DNA from: Podocnemis expansa
Lineage: Eukaryota; Chordata; Testudines; Podocnemididae
NCBI GenBank assembly: GCA_007922195.1
Contig: ML682007.1
Location: 18,097,440 to 18,161,439, forward strand
Length of the DNA stretch: 64,000 nucleotides
Reading direction: 5' to 3'
This document shows, piece after piece, positions 9,498 through 21,792 of the stretch (the stretch's first letter is position 1; every line of letters begins with the position of its first letter). The notes below the pieces were generated by a model that was given only the letters and a program-made list of their open reading frames with translations, did not search any database and was not told where the DNA came from. Made by a program: the position numbers and the translations under genes.

Positions 9498-12224
9498 AGT
9501 CACTCTGTGAACCCCAAACCTTGGCTTGCTTTCAATTAAACAACAAAACCATCCGTACTGATTCCATATAACAACTGAGTAAAGACAGAGCTCAAAAACT
9601 GTTTAGGGACTTGGCCAGGAAGCTATTTCCATTCAGGTGTGGTTGTAAGATACAAATCCTCTCTACAAATGAGACGAGGAAGATGAATTTAGCCTTGAAA
9701 CAAGAAAAAACAGAATCTTGGGGTTTGTTGTCCTTCCGCTGCCTAGGCACTGCCTCTCCACTTGCTGTCTCTGTCACCTTTCCCTGGCATTTCTATTTCA
9801 GTGTTGTATCAACAACAAGCTACTCAGAAAAAGGAGCTGGGTGGTGGAGTTCATCAATCCAGATGCCACACGCCCAGCCAGGACAGATAATCAGCTCTCC
9901 CAAGATCAGTGTAGTTGTTCCTATTTTTATATTTGCCATTTCACGATACAGGGGATGCATTAGCAATTCAGCAAATCTGACATCTGTGTAATACACAGGC
10001 TTTTTTTGAGGGAAGAATGAGCAATTGCAATCTTATTTTAGAAAGAATTTTTAAGAATATTTGTTAAGGGGGATTTTTGTGCAGGTGAAGTGAGCTGAAA
10101 TGATGGCCCTACAGAATCAAGTTTTCCATTTGTCTACAGAACAGGATACACCTAAACAGCCACCACACCCTCAATATTTTTCTGGAGGAAGCACTGACAG
10201 TGCCTAAAGGGGAGTTCACAGACCACAACTCATTCACTCTCTGCTTCTGTTAGACTTCTTACTAAGGTGCCACCTGTTTGTGTGGACACCTGCCATTTGG
10301 AATTTAGAACCCACCAACTCACTCTGCATGAATCATGCAACTAATCATTTGACAGTTGGTGACAAGAGCAGAGAGGGGGAAAAAAAATGAGCTACAAACT
10401 TGAGCTAGATTAAGTCAGAAAAATAACCTGTAGGCTAAAGGCTCCCTTCATAATTTTACTTTTAAGGTTTTTAGTGAAGGCTAGATGTTGTCTGAAGGAT
10501 ATTAGTGTCAGTCACCAAGTTACCTTTAGAAGTTTCCTTCTCCTCTCAAACTTCAATGTATTTGTGGCATGAGGGAGAGGAAAGAAGGCCCAGCCACATC
10601 TTTTGCCACTGTGTCATTAGAGTAAATCTCCTTTTGGGTGCCTAGGTGAGTCAATTAGGATCAGACACCAGGATATAGCGGTCAAGCAGTTGTTTATTCT
10701 TGTACAAGAAGAGAAAGGTTACAGAACTCCTTAGGAATCAGTAAGCTTCCCCACAATAATGGCAAATCCTATTTACCACAGGTTTTTTCACATGCTTGTC
10801 AGTGCTAACCCCATTTTGGATTTTAACTTTGTAATAGAAAGTTCTAAGATAGGCCCTGAGAGATAATATGATAGAAGAAATGCAAATTTCCACAACAACT
10901 GTCTACATGTTTCATGCAATCAATAATCCTGGTTGAGGAGAGGGACAAAAGTTATGTTAGAACTGGGGACATGCATACCAATGGAAGAGTGGGAGCAAAA
11001 GGTGTGACCTTCATTGTAACTCCCTATGGTTTTTTGGGGGACATCCATTCCCATGCACTTTATTGTGCTATATTTAGTAGCTGAGTTACTGAACACCATT
11101 TATAGCCCTATGATACATCAGCTACCTGGGTAGAGAGAAAGTCATGAAAGGATGAGAAACTAAGAAAAGTCAGGAAACAAAGTTCAAAGGGAATTGGAAG
11201 CATGTAGAAGGCTCCAGTTAAAAACTTACCCATCTCCTCAACAGTTCTAGGTACACAGAGGAATGCTCACCACCATTTCAATTCAAAAGAAAAAGCCCTA
11301 CATTAATTGCTCTATGAGATAGATAGTTGGGCATGCAAGATGGTCAGTGGAAGGCATGTGTGTACAAATGCAAGTGCACACATGGGTGCATGCGCATGCT
11401 TCCCCTTCCTCAGTATCATCTTGGGACTATAAAGGAGCAAAGCAGATTTTCATGGGAGAAGGCATCGAGAACAGGTGCCTTACATTACAGCTACCTCCAT
11501 CTATATCTATATCTATAAAGAGTGAGTGAGAAAGAGCGAGGGAGACATAAAGAGGAGCAAGAACAAAGATATCTGTACATGAAACCCTTTAGGGCTGATA
11601 GGAGAGCAGATTTTACCACACTAAGGAAGCCACACAATACAGGGCTGGAAAAGCAAGTTGTGAAGAACCTCCAACTGTGGTTTTATTTCTGTGGGTCATT
11701 GCTCTGAAACAATGACTTGGGGACAATTCATCTTTGCTTTGTCGTTACTGGGTGGGCTAACATTCCTTGAATGCTAAAGAATTAGAGCAGTTCTGATAAT
11801 GCCAAATGAATAACAGGGTTGCCACATATTCTACCACAAGTGGCCATCTTGCATGGTTTATAACCCCTTTGAAACTAATTGAGAATGAATAGATTATTCT
11901 CCTACAGCATACAGACACCTTCACTCAGCCTACTGCAGCTATGGGTGTGCAACCTTCCTTTCTCAATTACCTAACAGCTTCTTAACAAAAAAGAGAATAC
12001 TATTTCCATAAAGCACATTAAAAGAGATATTCAGGTTGAAATGTCTTTAAAAAGCAAATTTCTTACCATTACTACTACTAAGAACAATTTTTTTAAAAAT
12101 CCAATTTACTTTTCACCATTTAGGACAGCCATCCAATCTGAGTGAAAAGGAAAATGTAAGACAACCAGAACAATTGTGGCCAATTCACACTGAAATTACC
12201 ATGCACTACCACAGCAGTGTTTGA
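9498..12224. other. Unrecognised intron sequence
   Basis: No nameable repeat or gene. A small (TCTATA)n tract lies near 11,498-11,516. Confidence 0.4.
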
Positions 12225-12620
12225 ATCATAGAATTTAAAGCCAAGAAGGGAACCTGAGATCATCTAGTCTGACTTCTTGTTTCACAGGCCACCAACACCA
12301 CCCTGAACCCACACACTAAAACCTAGCCAACATCAAAATTAGACCAAAGTGTTATGGTATAATGCACAGGAAATGAGGCTATTATGTGTCACAGGGACAG
12401 CAGAGAAGAGACTGAGATACATCAATGACCAAGGCCCCCACAAGGGAATAGAAGTGATTTTGTGAACTATACCTAGATAATTCTGGAAGGTGACATGCAC
12501 ACACACACACACACACACAGCTGAGGAAAGTGAAAATCCCAGTGGGATCACAACCATTCTGACCTGGAGGAAAACTCCTTCCTGACCTATGTAAGTGTCA
12601 GACTCTGAACACATAAGCAA
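12225..12620 (-). mobile_element. CR1/L3-type LINE 3' region, interrupted
   Basis: AATCATAGAATTTAAAGCC and GAGATCATCTAGTCTGACTTC near 12,225-12,275, and GACCTGGAGGAAAACTCCTTCCTGACC near 12,560, match the antisense 3' part of the CR1/L3 copies at 25,500 and 52,070. A (CA)n tract lies between the two matching pieces. Confidence 0.6.
12497..12519. repeat. (CA)n microsatellite
   Basis: An uninterrupted CA dinucleotide run of about 11 units. Confidence 0.95.
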
Positions 12621-12629
12621 AAGCAAGCA

Positions 12630-12656
12630 CCGGAGAGAGAGAGAGAAAGAGAGAGA
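12630..12656. repeat. (GA)n-rich microsatellite
   Basis: GAGAGAGAGAGAGAAAGAGAGAG, with one interruption. Confidence 0.9.
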
Positions 12657-13095
12657 ACTTGGTGCCACTTCAGTGCCTTCACCCCCTCCTGTCCAATGTC
12701 CCATCTCTAGCTATGGTCAACCCCTGATGCAACAGAGGAAAGAGATTTTAAAAATCCCTTCCTCACTCCTACACGTTGCCAGCAGAAACCCTGAAGCATG
12801 AGCTTTAAACAATTTAAAGGAAAAATACAGACACATTTCTAAAGTTTTGATTTGAGTGAGGGTAGTTGGGAGAGAGGTAGGGGAGTCTGTTATTTTATTT
12901 TTTTGTTCTGATTTTTGCTGCAAACCCTACCTAAAGTTACTGTAACTCAGATTAAAGAAAAGGTTATTGTTTTCCCCATCGCATTTACATTGTGTATTTT
13001 ACAGCACTCTATGTAGGATTTGGGTTACTTTTTTTTCCCCTCATTTAGGTCTTTCACACAGCAAATGGGGAAATAAAAAAGACTGATTGTCCAAA

Positions 13096-13185
13096 AAAAA
13101 AAAAAACCACACCACCACACCACCACCACCACCACTCTTCTCAATGCAGGGAGGTGGAGAGGTTGTGTAGTAGGTTGGGGGGGGG
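13096..13185. repeat. (CCA)n tract followed by a G run
   Basis: An A run at about 13,094-13,107, then ACCACACCACCACCACCACC near 13,107-13,135, then ten G near 13,178-13,188. Simple sequence only. Confidence 0.85.
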
Positions 13186-13639
13186 GGGTGTTTGCTTGTT
13201 TGTTTTTCAGTGGTTACATTTCAAGTAGAGGGTATTTCTTTCAAAACAAAATATTTGTGGGTGGAGTGGGGGCAGGTGGTTTAAATTACCTATTCCCCCC
13301 CATCTGTTGCTGTCCATGTGGTACCTGTTCTGATGACAAATATAAGATTTCACTCTACAGAGCTACCACATAAGCCAGAAACTTTCAACAACACTAAATT
13401 CACTTACAACAAGGGAGAAAAGAAAAAGACAAATGTCTTACCCTACTGCCTTAGTTTAAACTGTAAGTTATAGCTGTGCAAATCACTTTTTCCATACTTT
13501 AGGGAACAGTCATTTAAGATTTTGAGATCCTTTGTTTACAGGAAGGTCATTTGCTTACCAGCCAAAGGCAGTGTATAGAGCGGAACACTTAGTCTTCTAC
13601 TATAATTCTTGATAAATACTAATTATTCCTCCTGCAGTA

Positions 13640-13750
13640 AAGTTGGCAAATGTTATCCAGGGAAACAAACTGATAGGTTAAGAAACCTGACCAGTATTAT
13701 ACAGGAAGTCAGTAGCAGACCAAAGAACTCAGGAGTTCCTGGCTTTAACT
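13640..13750 (-). mobile_element. MIR SINE fragment
   Basis: AAACTGATAGGTTAAGAAACCTGACCAG ... CAGGAAGTCAGTAGCAGACC follows the antisense MIR core (seen here with mismatches). Confidence 0.6.
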
Positions 13751-13809
13751 ACTTCAAGTTGACTTTGCTATTTGTCTTTGTTTAGGCAAAAGATTTTATA
13801 TTTCCTGTC

Positions 13810-13932
13810 TAGCAAAGTGGAATTTTCTCCCATGAAACTAATGTGATAAATAAATTCATTAGGCTTCAAGTGCCACAGGATTCCTCGCTTGTTTTGCTGA
13901 ACTAGATTAACACAGCTGCCCCTTTGAAACAT
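13810..13932 (+). mobile_element. Penelope-like 3' end, plus orientation
   Basis: TTTTCTCCCATGAAACTAAT, ATAAATTCATTAGGCTTCAAG, TGCCACAGGATTCCTCGCTTG, then TGCTGAACTAGATTAACACAGCTGCCCCTTTGAAAC. The full terminal stretch is present; there is no inverted partner on the left. Confidence 0.78.
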
Positions 13933-13959
13933 GTTAACAAGTGAAAGAGATGGTCAGCA

Positions 13960-14485
13960 GGGCAAGATCAATGCAAAGACTATAGGGGCTGAAGTCCCAG
14001 GCCTTGGGTTAAAGAGGGGCCCCAGGCTTCTGCCCCTGTTGCCCCTGCATGATCCACCTTCTCCTCCACCCCCACCCCACTCATCCCCCATCCCACTAAT
14101 GGGCTTGGTGGGGGAGAGGGGACTGGGAGGGCCCCTGCTAGAGTCGGGGGTGGACGGCAGAGCCCTGGAGCCAGAGGCCAGGCTCCCTGGTGCTCTTGCC
14201 CTGCCCCAGATGTCACTGGTCCACTCCTAGGGGTGGGGCAGGGCAGGGCGGCAAGTGTTCCCTCCATTCTCACGGCAGCCCTAGAGAGCTGCTCTAGAAG
14301 GCTGCACCAGAGGCCACACTGTGTGCCAGCCGGCCCTGCTCCAGGAGACAGACCAACTCGACCAGGGCTGGTGGAGAGCAGCCTCTGGCCCCAGTGCCCT
14401 CCTGAGCACCAGCCAGCCTGCAGGCTGTCATGGTGGGGAGCTGGGGCCACAGGCTGGGGAGGCCCCTTAATTCAGCTCTGATCAT
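13960..14485. other. GC-rich block, unclassified
   Basis: Strongly C/G-rich, with recurring CTGGGG, CCAGGC and GCCCCTG words, directly after a PLE end. ORFs run through it on both strands, as expected from composition. It resembles the GC-rich interiors of hAT elements elsewhere in the window, but I cannot find matched termini. Confidence 0.4.
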
Positions 14486-14494
14486 CAGGACAGA

Positions 14495-14705
14495 TGTTGG
14501 GACATAAAAAGACAGTGTGAAGGACTGGGATCTGGATTCTACTCTGCCCCCAGCAGGGACACACTGTGTGATTTTGGTCAAGTCACTTAAACTTTGCTCC
14601 TCACTTTTTCTACCTGTAAAGCAGGGCTAATACTATTTACCTCCCTTTGTAAAGTGCTTGGAGATATACAGATGAAAAGCTCCATAAGTGCTAAATGTCA
14701 AAGAT
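14495..14705 (+). mobile_element. MIR SINE
   Basis: TGTGATTTTGGTCAAGTCACTTAAACTTTG, TTTTTCTACCTGTAAAGCAGGGCTAATACTATTTACCTC and AAAGTGCTTGGAGATATACAG are the MIR core and tail in order, well preserved for this family. Confidence 0.85.
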
Positions 14706-17029
14706 CACATGGCTGGTCTTTTAAATTTATGATTTGAAAAGTCTTTTCTAGTGAAACTCAAGGAGGACATGCTGGTGAAAACCCCTTAATACATGAACTA
14801 AAAGAGCCAGAGCCCTGATTCATGAAAGCACTAAAACATGTGCATTAAGCATAAATGCCATCTCAAACAGCAATGCTTTCCTGAATGGGGACCTAAATTT
14901 TCAAAAGTACCTAAGCTAAACTACACATTCCTGTAAACTCAAATTTACACATGCAAACTAGGCACACACAGTTTTTAAAGTCTGGCCCAAAATATTGGAG
15001 TGAAGATGACCAAACATACATTTAAAGCAGAATGAATAAGATGTTTATTAAAAATACCAGTCAGTTATTAAAACAAATTATGAGATTAGCACCTGCATAA
15101 CAGTTAAGATGCAAATATTCTTGAGCAATCAACTCATTCTTATTTACAATAGTGCATTAAATATTTACTTCAGAAGCCCAATTTTAAAAGTGATTTTTCT
15201 TTTAGTTTCCGAATCACAGAGCGAAAACAGTTTATTCTGAACTGCTTCCAGCCAGTTCCAATATGTAAAGGTGGAGGGTTTAATGTATTTTTAAATGAAT
15301 TTATTTTAAAGACAGATGGTGTTGGGACTGGCACAATACAAACACTCCTCCCACTCCCCACTCCTCAACAGAGCTCCTCTGATGCCCTTCCCACTGTCCC
15401 TCTTTGATCTGATAGTTCTCTGCATTTGCAGATCCGGGATAAAGGACAGGAATAGTTTTCTATGCCAGCTAGCTCCTCCCTCTTCATTCTGATTCCAAGA
15501 CATACTGAAACAGAGGAAGTTTCTCAAACAAGGAGTTCTGAGAATAAGTTAATGACGTTAACTCTATATGGGACTAGCACATTCTGTTTTAATGCAGACA
15601 GTACATTCCTTACAAGTTCAGCCTGTTGTAAATTGGACTATAAGGCAAGAAAAGACATCAGAAACACTCTTGGTAGATGGGTGGGTGCTTATATACTATG
15701 GGTATGGTGGTACCTAGATTGCAGTGTGATTACTTAAGATAACTTGCCTCCACTATGTATCTTCATATAGAAGTCCAAGGAGCATCTGCCTATAGAAAAA
15801 CAAATACACAAAACCAAACAAGTTACTTTTAGAATACAAAATGTATCCACCCCAGTTGGACACCTGAATAAGAAGGTGTAAAAAGCTAAGCAAATTCTCT
15901 TCTTTGCCAACAACCTAATTCTCCAACCTGTCATACTATGCTGTATTATGCCATATTTGCTAATGACACTCTGCTACAAGTTTGACAATCTTGTTCTTCT
16001 AGTGCTTGTGTGGGTTGCTCTCCATCCCCTAGGAACATCAAATAAATCAGTGTCACTGAAATGTGTCGACAGACAACTGCTTCAGAAGTTAAGCAGAATA
16101 GAGCAGAGAGGGCTAGGGCTAAGATAAAGAAGTAGAACACATACAATTTCAAAGGAAAAGTATATTAGGCACAACTACACTTCAGTGGAAGTTAGGAGAG
16201 AGAGAATATTTCTAGAGACAGAGATCTGGCTGTGGATTCATGACAGAGTGATTTTTTTTCTTTTTAGGCACTAAGAATGAACTGCCAAAATGAAATCTGG
16301 CAGAGTGCTTTTTTCTCTTCTTTTAAATAAAGAAGAGCAAACCACACTGTGATTAATCTTAGCAGAAGAAAAATGTAATGAAGAAAAAATGTCCATCTAA
16401 GGGGCCTGGTATTTAAAAAGGAACCAAACCCACTGTTGGACTGAAAGCAAGAAAGAATGTAATTCTGAATGAGGTAATTAACACAACCAACAGGCAGGAT
16501 GTTCACTTGGTCTTTTGGAGCAAAGACTAAAAATCGTTAGACTCCACTGCTGTCCTGAATTCTACAGTGCCATAAAATAAAATCTAATCAAGTAAAATAG
16601 CATCAAAACCACAATATGAGCTTAAATATGCTGTAACTGTTTTCTGAATGAATTAACAAAACACTGGTACTATCAACACTAGAACTGAAAACAAGTGTGG
16701 TATACAGCTGTTGCTAGGATTGGCCTCGCATTTTTTTTTTTTTTTGGAACAGCAAGCGACAGTATTTTGTCTGGATAATGGGTAGTGTGGCGGATGCAAA
16801 GGAGCAAAGAAAACAGAGGAACAGTCATCTCTAAATGTGGTTTGGACAGCCATGGTTCTCAGAGAAACCATGTTCCACTAAAGGTGACAGACTTCTCCAC
16901 ACCAAACAGGGAAACTCCTACAGCTCTGCTAGGTACAAAGGGTTACGTTCCTACAGTACAAATAAGACATTTCTTACCCCACAGAGATGAAAACTTCAAA
17001 TGAAAGGTGCTCTGCAATCAATATGTCTC
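14706..17029. other. Unrecognised intron sequence
   Basis: No gene. A T run lies near 16,731-16,745. Confidence 0.4.
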
Positions 17030-17135
17030 TTTTAGGGATTGGATAACAGAGGCTCAGAAATGTGAACTATTTGCACAAGAGACCACAAAGAGCTAACTGA
17101 CTCAGAAGTTCCAGGAGTCAAGGAATACTGGGTGA
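17030..17135 (-). mobile_element. MIR SINE fragment
   Basis: GGATAACAGAGGCTCAGAAATGTGAACTATTTGC resembles the antisense MIR 'gaaactgaggctcagaga...taacttgcc' segment. Confidence 0.55.
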
Positions 17136-17152
17136 AGTGCCAAGATATGATT

Positions 17153-17177
17153 TGATTGATTGATTGATTGATTGATA
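17153..17177. repeat. (TGAT)n microsatellite
   Basis: About six tandem copies of TGAT/ATTG. Confidence 0.93.
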
Positions 17178-19320
17178 TGACTACACACCGCTGCTTCCTG
17201 TATATACCCAAAGCATCAGAGTCCCCCTATATTCCTAAAGTAAAATGGGACAATATTTCACTGGACAAATGCCATTCCTAAAGCACAAGATTTCAGATCA
17301 CACCACCATCTCTTTTTCCAGTAATACAAAGATAGCACCAAATAGTCTGTACCAAATGTATATTGAACAGCATCTCAGTAATTATTCTGCTAAAAAAACT
17401 CCAAGGTACAGCTACCACTTAAGATTTCTTACCCAGTACTCCCCTCCCTGACAGACCAATTATAGTTTAATACCTGGGCAGGCTTCTATAACCTTCATAC
17501 TCTTTTCCAGTTACAAAGGATTTCATCTAGGTAACCAACCATCTTAATTAACATGAACAAATTCAATTGGACCATCTTTTAACTTCCTTAAGAGGTCTGG
17601 TACTGGGGTCTCAGTTTAGCTACCAGAAAAGGCAAGGATTTGATGGGTATAAATGATCCCAGCTTTGCTATGACCTCCCCACAAAACTGATGCTGATTTA
17701 TCCTCCTGCACTTGCTCTGCTAAAGTCACCCACTTTGAGGCAAATGGAATATTAAAGAGTTATGGTTCAGTAACATTGCCTGTTTGAGCCATTGCCTATC
17801 TGCCATGGAGAAACTTATTATACCTGTGTTTCTGTCAAACTTTTTACTGAATCAAGAACAGACAGGCTTCAGAAAAATGTAGCCAAAACATACAGCTAAG
17901 ACGTCTGCTTACCGTGTTCAAACCCTGTGAGCTGCTTCTCAGGCATAGGCCGTGGGAATACCCTTTGATTTCTTTTGTATCTAATTGTATTACTTTAGCT
18001 CAGACACAGCATCTGGCTTTTGGTGAGGTTTCTGTTTCTGCCTCAGTTTCCAAGGAAGTTTACAAAGGTCCAAGGCACATTAAAAAAAATGCCACGGAGG
18101 GAGACAAGACAGATACAACTTATAGTTTCTGCATGTGACCCAATCAAATATTCTTCAGCAAGGCTACAGTTTATGGCAGCCCATGGGTCCAGTTCTAACT
18201 TGTGAAGTTACTCCCAGTTTACACCAGAATCATCAAGGCATCATCCTGGTTAGGAAACAGGCTTAAAGGACCCCAACTGCATTTTACCTGTAGCATGGAT
18301 TGGCCTACGGCCAATGGAAGGGAGAAGCAGGGATGATGACTTACCTCCATGTCTCACTATTTCAAACTAAATGAGATTTGAAAAAGTGGATTTGTTGTGT
18401 TATGTTACTTTACCATGGATCTGTGAATCTAACAAAGTGTTCATTTATTATGAAACCAGATCTGTATTTCCAGATCCTTTTTCATTTTCTTGACAAAAGT
18501 TCAAGCTATGCCTCATTAATGATTTTTCCTAAATGCTACAGCAACCTGCAAAACCAGTTCAAAAGCTGCCAATCTTTTATCTCACTATCACTCCAACTGA
18601 AGTTTCTCTTTAAACTGGGTATTTTCAATCACTGAATAACAAACTCTCTCAAGATGTCATTTACTAGGATTTCAGAGCACTGTTCACTATTTCAATTATT
18701 CAAGGGTTTAGAAAACTGCTTTAGGACATAAAGATTTTGTAGCGTGGATGAGGAAAAGATTATTATTCAGTTTAAGTCTTCCCTGTTTTTGGACTCAATA
18801 CAGGAGTAAGTGGATGAAGCTTCAATGGCCTCTGTAATACAGGAAGTCAAACTGATCTAATAGTTCCCTCTGGTCTCCAAAGGCTATCAGTCCTTTCAGT
18901 ACATAGTACATATAGTTATGCATGTACATATATTTTACACTCAAGCTTCCTTGGCTTCCACTGTTCTTGCTTAATTCACACAGTGTTGCTACAAACCATA
19001 TGCAATATGACGCAACTGCTTTCAGGTCAGGGAACTGTGATGTCACAAAGTAAAGACTGTGGCATCAGTTAATGAACTGAGCAAGACAAATACTTTGGTA
19101 AAGTGAAGTCGAGAAGAAGCCAAAGCTTACTGAAGCTCAGTATATTTCTTCTGTGTTCTGAGGTAGAGCTTTGCTCTTGAACAGTTAGGTTTTAGAAGGA
19201 ATAGAGGAGCTATAGCTGGAATAAGAAAGTATGATTTATATACTAGCTGTAACCCATCAAAAATGACTGGGGGGAAATCATGGTTTCTTCCCTGAGTGAC
19301 CACATACAATTGTTTGAAGA
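17178..19320. other. Unrecognised intron sequence
   Basis: No gene or nameable repeat. Several ORFs of 60-85 codons lack splice context or homology that I know. Confidence 0.4.
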
Positions 19321-19334
19321 GTCAGCATGAAACA

Positions 19335-19610
19335 CTGGAAACAGCTGAAAGCTGTGAAGGGGGCAGGGGCAGCAGATGGGGGCAAGGGGTGGGGTACAAC
19401 CACTTCTCAGTACCATATGCATCAGAGGGATAAGGAAGGATGGGGTAAGAGGTGTGGCAGAAGTGAAGGTGAGGTGTGCAGGGTGGGGGAAGGTGAGGAG
19501 TGCAGGGTGAGCAGGGGCAGAGAAGGGGAGGGCTGGAGCCAGGATGTGCCAAGGTGGTGAAGGGGGCCATGGGCAGCAGACAGGGGGCAGAGAAGGGGCC
19601 GGTGGGCATA
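19335..19610. repeat. G/A-rich low-complexity block
   Basis: The plus strand is largely G and A (GGGGGCAGGGGCAG, GGGGAGGGCTGGAG, AGGTGAGGTGTGCAGGGTG repeated twice). The GGTGAGG(A)GTGCAGGGTG word near 19,467 and 19,491 shows tandem growth. Proline-rich minus-strand ORFs here come from composition. Confidence 0.65.
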
Positions 19611-19667
19611 CCACCCCTGTGTGACAAGCAATTGTGATATCAGAGGAGATGGGGGCGGCGTGGCTAG

Positions 19668-19789
19668 GTGTGCCATGTGACAGGCCATTGTGATGTCAGA
19701 GATGACTCAACCAGTTGCTCTTTGCCCCCTCCTTGGGAGCAACTGGTTGAGTCACCTCTGACATCACAATGGCCTGTCACATGGTACAC
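19668..19789. repeat. Long hairpin: 53-bp inverted repeat, 16-base loop
   Basis: Arm 1 is 19,668-19,720 and arm 2 is 19,737-19,789, with loop TTTGCCCCCTCCTTGG. The arms pair along their length except near 19,702:19,755 (A:C) and 19,672:19,785 (G:T) plus a terminal wobble. Both arms carry TGTGACAGGCCATTGTGATG and GACTCAACCAGTTGC (or complement). A third, partial copy of the arm lies in direct orientation at about 19,620-19,650. It could be a fold-back element, a young inverted duplication, or a hairpin RNA source. Confidence 0.9.
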
Positions 19790-19799
19790 TTCACATCAC

Positions 19800-21792
19800 A
19801 CATGTACGCACGCACATAGCGAATTAGTATAGTAGATTGATACCTTATAATCACCTTACCTGTGGCACAAGCTTTGCTATTAGTTATTTGCATTTCCAGA
19901 GGGTCTAAACAACAACTTACACAGGCTCTCACACATCTAGTTAGCAGCTGAGATTCCGTAATAATTCCCAAAAGACTCCCACAGGGACATCTAGTTTGTT
20001 TTAAAACAAAGTTGGGGGCAAGGCAGCATCTGACTGAAATTAATTGGCATTTACCTAAGATTCCCACATCAGGTGCATTGGAGAGACTATGTGTCACATT
20101 GTGCCACATCACTGGTAAGGACCCAGTGGTCACTGAGTTTATTTATTTTTTAAAATATTAAAGAATGTCAGGTCCCGTACACCCAAGTGTTTAACTATCA
20201 CTTCAATAAAAGTGCAGCTACTTCTGGAGTGTAAAGCAGTAGCCATTTAACAGCATCACAGAGCAACACTACAGTTCTTATTTATATAAATTCATAAACA
20301 TAGCATCTAACTGCATCGTCTGGAGGACATTTCCCAATTCTGCTGAAAAGAGGCATAATACATACAACAGGAATTACTGCACTAAAATTAATGTCATATA
20401 CCAAGATTTATACACTGATTCTAAAGCAAAAAATTAAGTCCAACACATTTAATCAAGAAAAAGCCAAGTGGAAAGTTGGCATTAATTCCTACCCTTACAG
20501 AGACACACACCAACTGCTATCTAGCACCAACGCCTTTATGTTCTACACAAAGGGAATGCAAGGGCTCATTTCAAAAAGTACTTTTTGCCAAATGAATTAC
20601 CACTGTGCATTAATGCAGCTAGTTAAACAACACAGCAAGAACAAACTGACAGATTGGTGCAATGCAAACTACTTACTATCAGGCTATCAGCAATATAGAT
20701 TCATTTGAGTCCACACAAAGCACTGTGTGGAAACTCCAAATAAAAATTATCAACCAAATATGTACACTTCCATTAGGCATTTGATGTGACTGTGGCAATA
20801 ACAACATGTCATTTAGTCAGGTGTTCTACTCAAAAACACACAAATGTTCAATTTATAGAAGAGAGGATAAGGAAAAAGCATTCACAAGTCCCAGTAAACT
20901 AGCATTTTTAAGGGTGATATCAAGATTTTGAGCTGCAACCCTCATGAATCTGTCATAGTAAAGAGTTTTTTTCTTTCCAATGAAAAAAGGAAAGTTTTGT
21001 CCATCCTTCAGAAGTTAGAGGATTGAAACCAAAACTCTTTTCCTGGTGCTACAAGTAAATGCAGAATTTCCTTATAAAATCATAGAATTTAGAAGAAACA
21101 TTCTGTAATTTTTTTAAAGTAGCCATTAATCTGTCACTCTGAGGCCAGTTTTTAGTATTTTGGATAAAGAGAAAAGGGGCAATCTCTTTTCATCAGCTTC
21201 TCAAATATTGCTGGCTGAGTAACTCAAGCATCACTTTCCTTTGTTAGCCACCACAATGGGTAGGTTTAAGCCAAAAACACACATACATGCTGCACTGAAA
21301 GCAACTGAGATTAAGAGCGTACCAGTTTCAATTAGAGATGGTCCTACAGGTTCAGGAAAGACAAATAAGAACTGAAGCAAACATTTGTCCAACCATACAC
21401 CCTCCCCACTCCACAAAATGTTTTAAGGCACTGATTACAATACCCATTCCTAGGGCAGCTGCCCCTGCCCCCCTTTTATGTTTACTATAGTTAAGCTTAA
21501 GGGCCAGCTGAGAACAGGGCTCTACTGTGATAGGCTCCTTACCAACAGAATAAAAAGACAGCTCCTGCCACAGAGCACTTCTAAGCTAAAGCCAAGTCTA
21601 CGTGGAAAACTTCTGAATACAGTAATTTCGATTAGGGAATATGATTGTTTTTCTACTGTCAAAAGCCCTGGGGGTAGACACAGTCATACTTGTATAAAAA
21701 TGCTTTTGCCAAGGCAGCTCATTTTGCTCAGAGTACCTGTTTTTCCAGTTCAAGCAAAAGCCATCTTTTTTTACTAGCATAAGCTGCATGGG
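19800..21792. other. Unrecognised intron sequence
   Basis: No gene. TAAGCTAAAGCCAAGTCTACGTGG near 21,580 may be the worn edge of a GTCTACAC-type MITE, but I cannot find its partner. Confidence 0.4.

Noticed and set aside
19243..19688. Proline-rich minus-strand ORFs
   Set aside because: They are translations of a G/A-rich low-complexity block, with no splice signals or domain.
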